Program-made: the position numbers and the translations under genes
Shown: positions 1-4,988 of the stretch, one piece after another
Numbering within the stretch: position 1 is the stretch's first letter
Layout of the letters: every line of letters starts with the position of its first letter
The notes under the pieces: model-generated
Told to the model about the DNA's origin: nothing
Seen by the model: the letters and a program-made list of their open reading frames with translations, nothing else
Database searches by the model: none
Assembly (NCBI GenBank): GCA_021797055.1
Contig: JAKAAI010000114.1
Coordinates: forward strand, 1-5,795
Length of the DNA: 5,795 bases
Direction: 5' to 3'
Source of the DNA: Thermoplasmata archaeon
Lineage (GTDB): Archaea > Thermoplasmatota > Thermoplasmata > Thermoplasmatales > Thermoplasmataceae

Positions 1-465
1 GATTATCTCTTAGAAAGTAAGAGGATCACCACTGATAAATTCTACATCACCGGCGGATCGTATGGTGGCTTCATGACCGCTTGGGCTGTCACTCAAACGG
101 ACAGGTTCAAGGCAGCGGTTGGTCTTTTCGGGATTTCTGACTGGGTGAGTTTTCATGGTTCTACCAAGATCCACGAGTGGGACCCAATCCACTATAATGA
201 ATCACCTTATTCTGTAAATAAATATGAAAAGTTCTCTCCTCTGAATTATGTAAAAAATGTTAAAACACCAATTTTGCTTCTGCATGGAAAGGAAGATCCT
301 TATGTTCCTCTCGGTCAATATCTACAGTTTTACAGAGCGTTAAAGGAACTTTCTAAAGAGACTGAACTGATAGTTTTTCCACGGGAAGGACATGGTTTCA
401 GTGAGAAAGAGCATATTAGGAGAAACATGATTGAGACGATTAATTGGTTTGAGAAACACAGGTGA
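1..465 (+). CDS. S9-family (prolyl oligopeptidase/acylaminoacyl-peptidase type) serine peptidase, 5'-partial
   Basis: This is the C-terminal 154 residues of an alpha/beta-hydrolase peptidase; the reading frame is open from base 1, so the gene begins outside the window. The nucleophile elbow GGSYGGFM puts the catalytic Ser at fragment residue 20. The Asp is residue 99 in LLLHGKEDPYVP and the His is residue 131 in REGHGFS, so the whole triad is present in the order and spacing usual for S9 enzymes. The missing upstream part would be the rest of the hydrolase domain and, in full-length members, a beta-propeller that limits access to oligopeptides. Members cleave short peptides in the cytosol, either after proline or by removing acylated N-terminal residues; this fragment cannot separate the two, although GGSYGGF is typical of the acylaminoacyl-peptidase/DAP-like branch. 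It converges on another peptidase gene, which fits peptide catabolism. The family call is firm; the exact specificity is inference. Confidence 0.9.
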   Translation, partial: DYLLESKRITTDKFYITGGSYGGFMTAWAVTQTDRFKAAVGLFGISDWVSFHGSTKIHEWDPIHYNESPYSVNKYEKFSPLNYVKNVKTPILLLHGKEDPYVPLGQYLQFYRALKELSKETELIVFPREGHGFSEKEHIRRNMIETINWFEKHR

Positions 466-467
466 AA

Positions 468-493
468 ATTTAAATTTTAATTTTTTTAATTTA
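468..493 (+). terminator. AT-rich intergenic terminator between convergent peptidase genes
   Basis: Just after the S9 peptidase stop, the plus strand carries TTTT at 475-478 and seven Ts at 481-487, with no convincing G+C hairpin. Archaeal RNA polymerase commonly terminates at such T tracts. The opposing gene ends only 31 bp away, so the region probably serves both transcripts, although the T tract is stronger for the plus strand. Confidence 0.5.
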
Positions 494-496
494 TCA

Positions 497-1591
497 TTAC
501 AGGACAGTGAAATCCCTGCTTAGGGAATTGAAGGACACACATTTTGATCCATCAAAATAGTTTGTATCTTCTATTCTAACTCCCCCTTTTCCAGTTAAAT
601 ATATCCCGGGTTCAATTGTAAAGACAGAATTGGTTATGGCTTTCTGCAGGTTGGAAGGCACTAAGTAGGGTTCCTCATGAACCTGCAACCCAAGGCCATG
701 TCCCAGCCGGTGGAAGAAATTCTTTCCGTAACCAGCTTTTTCGATTATGGATCTAGCTGTTCTGTCCATTTCTGCATAACTTGTTTCCTTTGATATTTTA
801 AGGCGGGCCTGCTCATTGGCTTGTCTCACTGTTTCATAAATTGTTTCCATTTCCGGGTCAGCATGCCTCCAGAAGAACGTTCTTGTCGTATCTGAGGCGT
901 AGTAATGGTATCGGCCGCCAAAGTCAATCACTATCGAATCTCCACTCTTAAGCCTAGTAGAGTCTGGGCCATGATGCGGCAGGGCAGCATTCTTACCAAA
1001 TGATACAATGGAAGAAAATGCAATTGTATCTAATCCCTGGTTCTTCATTTCTCCTTCCAAAATGGAAGCAAATTCAGCTTCAGAGATACCTTCTTTTAAT
1101 TCCGAAATGGAGGCGTTTAAGGACTTCTCTGATTTATCGATTGCTGATCTTATCGAGTCAAGCTCTTCATGATCTTTTGAAATTCTAAGTTTGCTCAGTA
1201 TTGAATCTGCGAGATGTTCTTCAACATGAATAAACGGTTTAATTCTACCATAGTGAAAATATGGGAGGAGGCCTTCAATCGAAATTTTATTCTTCCTGGG
1301 AATAAATTTTTCCAGTTTATTATATGGATTCTCATCATCCTTCCAGGAAACAATCTCTGTTATCCATGATTCTTCGAGAACCTGCTGCTTCATTAATTCA
1401 GGGCACAGCACGCTTACCCCTGTTTCTGTAAGAATAAGTAATGCGAGACGCTCCATAGATTCAGTATCCATGCCGGTAAGATACGTGAAATTCGGTCCCG
1501 GAGGCATTATCATTGCTCCTATATCAGATTCCGACATAAGTTGCTGGACTCTTTTGACCCTTTCAAGATAGGTAGATTTCTTGTAATGCAT
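497..1591 (-). CDS. pepQ: Xaa-Pro dipeptidase/aminopeptidase, M24 family
   Basis: A 364-residue two-domain metallopeptidase. Residues 1-135 form the N-terminal creatinase/prolidase domain (YLERVKRVQQLM, with NFTYLTG at 34-40), and residues 140-364 form the pita-bread catalytic domain. All five dinuclear-metal ligands are visible: D223 (VIDFGG), D234 (ASDTTRTF), H298 (RLGHGLG), E327 (TIEPGIY) and E341 (RIEDT). The supporting histidines are in LPHHGPD (206-207) and VHEEP (305). Known members use Mn, Co or Zn to hydrolyse the bond before proline in dipeptides (prolidase) or at peptide N-termini (aminopeptidase P); the ~360-residue length suits the prolidase branch. There is no signal peptide, so it is cytosolic. 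The ATG start is supported by a TATA-like box centred about 27 bp upstream, which implies a leaderless mRNA. It converges with the S9 peptidase. The M24 assignment is very secure; the symbol is a best guess for the subgroup. Confidence 0.93.
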   Translation of the reverse strand: MHYKKSTYLERVKRVQQLMSESDIGAMIMPPGPNFTYLTGMDTESMERLALLILTETGVSVLCPELMKQQVLEESWITEIVSWKDDENPYNKLEKFIPRKNKISIEGLLPYFHYGRIKPFIHVEEHLADSILSKLRISKDHEELDSIRSAIDKSEKSLNASISELKEGISEAEFASILEGEMKNQGLDTIAFSSIVSFGKNAALPHHGPDSTRLKSGDSIVIDFGGRYHYYASDTTRTFFWRHADPEMETIYETVRQANEQARLKISKETSYAEMDRTARSIIEKAGYGKNFFHRLGHGLGLQVHEEPYLVPSNLQKAITNSVFTIEPGIYLTGKGGVRIEDTNYFDGSKCVSFNSLSRDFTVL

Positions 1592-1595
1592 AGTC

Positions 1596-1606
1596 AGGAT
1601 AATCCT
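1596..1606. promoter_or_regulatory. AGGAT-A-ATCCT palindrome between TATA box and start of the M24 peptidase
   Basis: A perfect 11-bp palindrome (5-bp arms around a central A) lies between the predicted box A and the start codon, 5 bp from the ATG. A protein bound there would block the initiation complex, so it is a plausible operator. The AGGATAA half-site recurs in the 3684-3740 region. No regulator can be named. Confidence 0.3.
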
Positions 1607-1611
1607 AACCA

Positions 1612-1623
1612 GTATAATATTAA
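1612..1623 (-). promoter_or_regulatory. TATA-like box for the M24 peptidase
   Basis: On the minus strand this reads TTAATATTATAC, centred about 27 bp before the ATG at 1591. That is the normal archaeal box A to transcription-start distance, so transcription should begin at or very near the start codon (leaderless). Confidence 0.55.
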
Positions 1624-1654
1624 GTCATCTTATTTAGAGGCAATTTTTATTGTA

Positions 1655-1680
1655 TAAAAAATTAAAAACGATGATAAAAG
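1655..1680 (-). terminator. T-rich end of the tRNA-Arg transcript
   Basis: Reading the minus strand past the tRNA there are runs TTTT, TTTTT and TTTTTT within about 30 nt of the discriminator base, without a hairpin. This is the usual archaeal tRNA end. It also separates the tRNA from the M24 peptidase promoter at 1612-1623, so the two are likely separate transcripts. Confidence 0.55.
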
Positions 1681-1686
1681 GTTAAG

Positions 1687-1760
1687 CGCCCGAGCCGGGA
1701 TTTGAACCCGGATCTGAGGCTCCGCAGGCCTTCAGGATATCCAAATTACCCCACTCGGGC
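1687..1760 (-). tRNA. tRNA-Arg, anticodon GCG
   Basis: A complete 74-nt cloverleaf including the discriminator. The acceptor stem GCCCGAG/CTCGGGC pairs perfectly, the T arm is CCGGG-TTCAAAT-CCCGG, and the D arm starts GGGT with loop G18-G19. The anticodon loop CTGCGGA gives anticodon GCG (plus-strand bases 1723-1725), reading the arginine codons CGC and CGU. A20, C35 and discriminator G73 agree with known arginine identity elements. A15 and the last variable-loop base U48 can form a Levitt pair, and the variable loop has 4 nt. No intron is present and CCA is not encoded (discriminator G is followed by CTT). Two weak spots are visible: U13 faces U22, which is common in tRNAs with this D-arm type, and A27 faces C43 at the top of the anticodon stem. 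The identity is secure. Confidence 0.96.
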
Positions 1761-1783
1761 ATTGGCACCTGAACTAACTGAAG

Positions 1784-1796
1784 GTTAATAATTTTC
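1784..1796 (-). promoter_or_regulatory. TATA-like box for tRNA-Arg
   Basis: The minus strand reads AAAATTATTAA here, centred about 30 bp ahead of the mature 5' end at 1760. This predicts a transcript with only a few nucleotides of 5' leader for RNase P to remove. Confidence 0.5.
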
Positions 1797-1842
1797 AGTA
1801 CCCATAATTCTTGCAAATTGTCCATTAAATTTTACAATATAA

Positions 1843-1855
1843 GAAAGGTTTATCA
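1843..1855 (+). promoter_or_regulatory. Promoter of the DsrE-like/metal-receptor operon
   Basis: GAAAGGTTTATC combines a purine-rich BRE-like stretch with a TTTAT box centred about 27 bp before the GTG at 1877, consistent with leaderless initiation. A second candidate, TTACAATATAAG at 1832-1843, would give a leader of roughly 12 nt. No Shine-Dalgarno sequence precedes the GTG, which favours the leaderless reading. Confidence 0.45.
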
Positions 1856-1876
1856 CCAATTCTATTCTTTCTCATT

Positions 1877-2221
1877 GTGGCGTCTAAGTGTCTGTTAATA
1901 ATATCATCCGGCCTTGAAAACAAGGAGAAGGCAATTGTTGGGTTCAGATATGCGATGAACGTGAAGAAAAATTCTCTTTTAGATGATATCAAGGTAATAT
2001 TATTCGGACCGTCCGAAAAAGCGCTTGCATCGGGTGACATGGATTTTGTTAAGTTTATTCGCAAATTGATAGAATTAAAGGTCATACCTGTTGCCTGCTC
2101 AGGTGTTGCAATAAACGAGAATATATCCTCTGATTTAGAAAAAAATGGCCTCTTGATAGATGATGTTGGCCCCATTATATCTAATTACATCAAAGAAGGA
2201 TATGAGGTAATAACATTTTGA
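1877..2221 (+). CDS. DsrE/DsrF-like (YchN-type fold) family protein
   Basis: A 114-residue cytosolic protein. The N-terminal KCLLIISSGLENKEKAIVGF fits the first strand and helix of the DsrE fold. A central VILFGPSEKAL (residues 40-50) corresponds to the family's strand followed by a GPS turn, and the C-terminal VGPIISNYIKEGYEVITF is the usual ending. A Cys at residue 74 (PVACSGVAI) lies where many DsrE/TusD-type members carry a conserved or persulfide-carrying cysteine; Cys5 is a second one. Characterised relatives move sulfane sulfur (DsrEFH, TusBCD) or bind small ligands, but many archaeal single-domain members have no known role. The GTG start is chosen because no in-frame ATG precedes the conserved strand and the promoter spacing fits. 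The stop overlaps the next gene's TTG, so the two are translated from one mRNA. Fold call good; sulfur transfer is inference. Confidence 0.78.
   Translation: MASKCLLIISSGLENKEKAIVGFRYAMNVKKNSLLDDIKVILFGPSEKALASGDMDFVKFIRKLIELKVIPVACSGVAINENISSDLEKNGLLIDDVGPIISNYIKEGYEVITF
2204..2208 (+). promoter_or_regulatory. Shine-Dalgarno GAGGT that decides the TTG start of the metal receptor
   Basis: GAGGT within the end of the DsrE-like gene lies 9 nt before the TTG at 2218 and 24 nt before the in-frame alternative GTG at 2233. The spacing supports the TTG as the true start and indicates internal, coupled translation in the operon. Confidence 0.6.
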
Positions 2222-3057
2222 AGACCAGACAGGTGTACTCCTACAGACCGGAAATAACAACGTTTCCTGCGGAACCAGAAAGAATAGTCAGCTTCAGCCC
2301 ATCTGTTACTGAAATACTGTTCGAAATAGGTCTCGGATCGAAGCTCGTTGGCATTTCAGCATTCTGCAGAAGACCTGCAGAAACCTCTAAGATCAGGAGG
2401 ATAGGATCATACGGTCATGTGAGGCTTGATCTGCTTGAGGAATTGAAGCCTGAAGTTATTTTTACAGTTTCAGGGTATCAGGATAAATTCACCAGGGAAT
2501 TGGCAAAGAATTATCCGGTCGTGTGTTTCGAACTGCCTTCAACGGTTCCTGCAATACTTGATCTTATTATTAAGGTTGGAGTTGCATGTGGAAGAGGCGA
2601 TGTCTCTAGACAACTGGCAATAAATCTGATGAAAGAAATGCCAAAGCCGGTTAAACAGGAAGTTGCGAATTGCTATATTGAGATAGATCTTGCGTCGCCT
2701 ATTACATTTGGTGCATTTAGCTATATTACTGATTCTTTGAGATATTTTGGGCTCAAGAATATCTTCGGAAAAATTGACAGGGAATGGATAGATTCCGATC
2801 TGAAGGCAGTAAAAGAAATTGATCCGGATGTGATCATATATGAACCAAAAATGTTCTCTACATTCACGGATAACGATCTGCAAAGATTGATAAAGGAAAG
2901 AGGATGGACTGAACTCAAAGCGGTCAAGACCAATAATGTTTACAAAACTCCTGGAAATTTAGATTTCTTTGCGCATCATGGAACAAGTTTCATCAGGGAG
3001 GTAATGCCGTGGACGCAGGTTATCTCACAAAAACTAGATAAATCCATTCGGGTATAA
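2218..3057 (+). CDS. Signal-less periplasmic-binding-protein-like helical-backbone metal receptor (BtuF/FepB superfamily, COG0614-like)
   Basis: A 279-residue protein of the family of cobalamin/Fe-siderophore ABC solute receptors. The first lobe opens with PERIVSFSPSVTEILFEIGLG (20-40) and GSKLVGIS, then LEELKPEVIFTV (73-84). The second lobe includes IEIDLASPITFG (154-165), DSLRYFGLKNIFG (172-184), LKAVKEIDPDVIIYEP (195-210) and the C-terminal FAHHGTSFIREVMPW. The lobe order and length match BtuF-like receptors. Unlike secreted members it has no signal peptide, lipobox cysteine or membrane segment: the first strand begins about 20 residues from the start, so the product should stay in the cytosol. 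No permease or ATPase gene is nearby. It may be an intracellular corrinoid/metal-ligand binder rather than a transporter part. The start is TTG, overlapping the DsrE-like stop (TTGA) with a good ribosome site upstream; GTG at 2233 is the alternative. Its last 24 bp overlap the convergent nucleotidyltransferase gene. Family secure, ligand unknown. Confidence 0.85.
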   Translation: MKTRQVYSYRPEITTFPAEPERIVSFSPSVTEILFEIGLGSKLVGISAFCRRPAETSKIRRIGSYGHVRLDLLEELKPEVIFTVSGYQDKFTRELAKNYPVVCFELPSTVPAILDLIIKVGVACGRGDVSRQLAINLMKEMPKPVKQEVANCYIEIDLASPITFGAFSYITDSLRYFGLKNIFGKIDREWIDSDLKAVKEIDPDVIIYEPKMFSTFTDNDLQRLIKERGWTELKAVKTNNVYKTPGNLDFFAHHGTSFIREVMPWTQVISQKLDKSIRV

Positions 3058-3651
3058 CGAGTCAAATTCTTTTTCTGCTTTCTCCAGATCCTGCTGCTCA
3101 TCTATATCTATAAGGTACCGACAATCCTTAATGTCCACAAATTTTGAATCAGGTAAATTGTCTGAAATCAGCGTTCTTGCACCGGTATCTCCACTCATTG
3201 TGGAAAGAAACCTGAAATATTTTCTGCCGAAATAAGCCGGATTTCCAAACCTGTTACTGCATTTAGTATATACGATACTGGCCTTATTGTTGATTGCAGT
3301 CTTTAGGAGCCTGCTGTAATGCTCCGGAGGTATAAACGGTTGATCGCCAAGGGAAATTATAACGCTGTCGCAGTAATCTGGAATGCTTTCAACACCAATC
3401 CTGATAGAACTTGAAATACCGTTTTCAGGTCTGGGGTTAATTTTCAGTGTTACATTGGATAGGATAGATTCATCCAGTTTGGTTGCTGAAGATCCAACGA
3501 CGATTACATCACCTATGTCTGCCATTAAACAGGATAAAACTGCGTATTCCACCATTCTTCTTCCCCGGAAATACTTAAGCATCTTGTTTTCGCCGAATCT
3601 TGACGAAAGACCTGCTGCCAGTACTATAACGCAGTTTGTTGTTTCCTTCAT
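3034..3651 (-). CDS. MocA/MobA-like nucleotidyltransferase (molybdenum cofactor cytidylyltransferase type)
   Basis: A 205-residue single-domain GT-A-fold nucleotidyltransferase. Counting from the ATG at 3651: the nucleotide-binding loop LAAGLSSRFGENK (11-23), ENGISSS (76-82), the metal-binding GDQPFI (102-107, Asp103), NPAYF (137-141), GDTGAR (154-159) and DIDEQQDL (182-189). All motifs of the MocA/MobA group are intact. MocA enzymes join CTP to molybdopterin for xanthine-oxidase-family enzymes, whereas MobA uses GTP; the LAAG form (versus LAGG in MobA) is the known marker for CTP use, so a MocA-like role is preferred. Some relatives activate sugar or polyol phosphates, and no molybdoenzyme gene is visible here. 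The start could instead be TTG at 3657 (two more residues); the promoter box at 3679-3687 fits either. It converges with and overlaps the receptor gene by 24 bp and diverges from the acyl-CoA dehydrogenase. Confidence 0.87.
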   Translation of the reverse strand: MKETTNCVIVLAAGLSSRFGENKMLKYFRGRRMVEYAVLSCLMADIGDVIVVGSSATKLDESILSNVTLKINPRPENGISSSIRIGVESIPDYCDSVIISLGDQPFIPPEHYSRLLKTAINNKASIVYTKCSNRFGNPAYFGRKYFRFLSTMSGDTGARTLISDNLPDSKFVDIKDCRYLIDIDEQQDLEKAEKEFDSLYPNGFI

Positions 3652-3678
3652 CCCCAAACGTTAGTATATTGAATTTTG

Positions 3679-3687
3679 TTTTATAAG
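3679..3687 (-). promoter_or_regulatory. TATA-like box for the MocA-like gene
   Basis: The minus strand reads CTTATAAAA, centred 26 bp before the TTG at 3657 and 32 bp before the ATG at 3651. This predicts a leader of 0-6 nt. It overlaps the left arm of the inverted repeat at 3684-3692, so factor binding there would affect this promoter. Confidence 0.5.
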
Positions 3688-3740
3688 GATAACATATCCA
3701 TTTTTGCGCTTATATAAGTGGATTGCGCTTCTTATCCTTA
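3684..3740. repeat. Inverted repeat TAAGGATAA ... TTATCCTTA in the divergent promoter region
   Basis: A perfect 9-bp inverted repeat: left arm 3684-3692, right arm 3732-3740, 39 bp between them. The left arm also forms a compact palindrome GGATA-ACA-TATCC at 3687-3699, and an 8-bp palindrome TTATATAA (3710-3717) sits close to the centre. The arms flank the space between the MocA-like gene and the acyl-CoA dehydrogenase, so paired operator sites are plausible. No regulator is identified. Confidence 0.45.
3704..3730. repeat. Direct repeat TTGCGCTT, 19-bp period
   Basis: TTGCGCTT occurs at 3704-3711 and again at 3723-3730, 19 bp apart (about two helical turns), inside the larger inverted repeat. 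GCGC is uncommon in this AT-rich spacer. It could be a tandem regulator site; it may also be chance. Confidence 0.35.
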
Positions 3741-3750
3741 CGAGTAATCA

Positions 3751-3780
3751 TTTTTAAACATTTTTTTAAAACGATATATC
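3751..3780 (+). promoter_or_regulatory. Promoter zone of the acyl-CoA dehydrogenase/NMD3 unit
   Basis: Three TATA-like stretches are packed here: TTTTTAAAC (3751-3759), TTTTTTTAAAAC (3761-3772) and GATATATC (3773-3780). Using 26 bp to the start site they predict transcripts beginning near 3781, 3793 or 3802. The first two would include the mini-ORF at 3793; the last would give a leader of about 23 nt for the dehydrogenase. The sequence alone does not choose between them. Confidence 0.45.
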
Positions 3781-3792
3781 AAAGGATTGATC

Positions 3793-3828
3793 ATGGTTAT
3801 AATTCCACTTAACATTCTGATTTCATGA
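3793..3828 (+). CDS. Possible 11-codon leader peptide ORF upstream of the acyl-CoA dehydrogenase
   Basis: An ATG-to-TGA mini-ORF encodes MVIIPLNILIS. AAAGGA at 3781-3786 sits 6 nt before its ATG as a Shine-Dalgarno-like site, and its TGA overlaps the dehydrogenase ATG as ATGA. The dehydrogenase start itself has no Shine-Dalgarno sequence. Seven of its 11 residues are Val, Ile or Leu, which is notable before a gene of isovaleryl-CoA-dehydrogenase type. It may be a real coupling or leader ORF, or chance; it is too short to judge by composition. Confidence 0.25.
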   Translation: MVIIPLNILIS

Positions 3829-4988
3829 ATAACGAAGAACCTGATGAAACCTATAAGATGCTTAGGGAGACCGCAAGGGAGTTTTCAAGAAAACAACTTC
3901 AGCCTCTTTCAGACAGGGTCGACGAGGAAGATTACTTTCCTGTTGATCTTTTCAAATCCTTGGGAAAGCTGGGATTCCTTGGCATAACTGTACCTGAGGA
4001 ATATGGTGGCTCAGGTCTTGATTATAGAGCACAATCCATTGTACAGGAGGAGCTGGGGTACGCATCAGCTGGCTTCGCCCTTTCATATGGGGCACATAGC
4101 AACCTTGTAACCGATTCAATATACCGGAATGGCTCGGATTATATCAGAAAAACCTGTTTGCCGAAGCTTTGTAGCGGGGAATGGATAGGTTCATTATGTC
4201 TCACTGAGCCGGGATCCGGATCGGATGCACTCGCAATGAAAACAAATGCTGTCAAATCCGGTGAATATTATGTGCTGAATGGAAGCAAGACACTGATTAC
4301 CAATGCACCGTATGCAGACTTGATGCTTGTCTACGCAAAAACTGGTGATGACTATACTGCATTTGTTGTGCTTAAAACGGATGCGGGTGTATCTAAGGGC
4401 AAGAAGTTCTCTAAGATGGGCATGAGAGGGTCTCCTACCGGCGAGATCTTTTTTGAAAATGTGAAGTTAGGTGAGGATAGAATACTCGGGAAATTTGGTA
4501 AGGGGAAGGAAATAATCCTGAGTGGTCTGAATTCAGAACGCATAATTCTATCGTTCATATTCGTCGGGCTTCTTAAAAGGGCTATTGAGCTATCACTAAA
4601 ATATGCAAATGAGAGAAAACAGTTTGGCCAGAATCTTGGCGAATTCGAAATGATACAGGAAAAAATCGCGTATATGTATACTAAATTCAGAACAAGCAAA
4701 CTGCTCTGCAACTATGCCCTGGAGTCACTTAAATCCAGCAATATGAATGCAATTGATGCTGCCGCAGCCATCCTGTACACTGCTGAGTCTGCCGAATATG
4801 CGGCAAGGGAAGCCATTCAGATTCATGGTGGTTACGGTTATATCCGTGGCAGCGAAGTGGAACGTCTACTTAGAGATGCAATTCTGGGCCAGATAGGTGC
4901 TGGAACCACAGAGATAAGAAAAAAACTTGTCGCCAGCGGCCTTTTGAAATATTATAAGAAAAATGAGAGATTGCCAGATGAAGATTAA
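3825..4988 (+). CDS. Acyl-CoA dehydrogenase, isovaleryl-CoA dehydrogenase type
   Basis: A 387-residue FAD flavoprotein of normal family length, with the N-terminal helical domain (LRETAREFSRKQL, residues 13-25), the middle beta domain (CLTEPGSGSDALAMKT 125-140, LITN 157-160, KMGMRGSPTGEIFFENV 197-213) and the C-terminal helical domain (ERKQFGQNLGEF 263-274, QIHGGYGYIRGSEVERLLRD 332-351). At the place where MCAD/SCAD carry the base (the YEGT motif) this protein reads IGAGTTEI, with Ala359. Glu238 in GLNSERIIL lies where isovaleryl-CoA dehydrogenase has its catalytic Glu. Together these favour oxidation of a branched short acyl-CoA such as isovaleryl-CoA in leucine breakdown, with electrons passed to an electron-transfer flavoprotein. 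The ATG at 3825 is the only sensible start: a stop lies at 3810 in frame. Its 3' end overlaps NMD3 by 11 bp. Family certain, substrate inferred by residue pattern. Confidence 0.93.
   Translation: MNNEEPDETYKMLRETAREFSRKQLQPLSDRVDEEDYFPVDLFKSLGKLGFLGITVPEEYGGSGLDYRAQSIVQEELGYASAGFALSYGAHSNLVTDSIYRNGSDYIRKTCLPKLCSGEWIGSLCLTEPGSGSDALAMKTNAVKSGEYYVLNGSKTLITNAPYADLMLVYAKTGDDYTAFVVLKTDAGVSKGKKFSKMGMRGSPTGEIFFENVKLGEDRILGKFGKGKEIILSGLNSERIILSFIFVGLLKRAIELSLKYANERKQFGQNLGEFEMIQEKIAYMYTKFRTSKLLCNYALESLKSSNMNAIDAAAAILYTAESAEYAAREAIQIHGGYGYIRGSEVERLLRDAILGQIGAGTTEIRKKLVASGLLKYYKKNERLPDED

Noticed and set aside
1..72. Start of the S9 peptidase at the ATG at 73
   Set aside because: That Met follows the catalytic GGSYGGF motif; the frame is open to base 1, so the gene is truncated by the window edge, not initiated at 73.
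1000..1188. Short plus-strand frame inside the M24 peptidase
   Set aside because: Antisense to a confident catalytic-domain region and without its own promoter or ribosome site.
1616..1686. AT-rich segment considered as a possible origin or small RNA gene
   Set aside because: Explained by the tRNA T-rich terminator and the peptidase promoter; no origin repeats or stable fold seen.
1825..2175. Open frame of 116 codons on the minus strand antisense to the DsrE-like gene
   Set aside because: It lies opposite a gene with recognisable family motifs, resembles no family I know, and would span that gene's promoter and start.
4352..4711. Minus-strand open frame within the acyl-CoA dehydrogenase
   Set aside because: Shadow of a strongly conserved plus-strand gene; the translation has no family resemblance.
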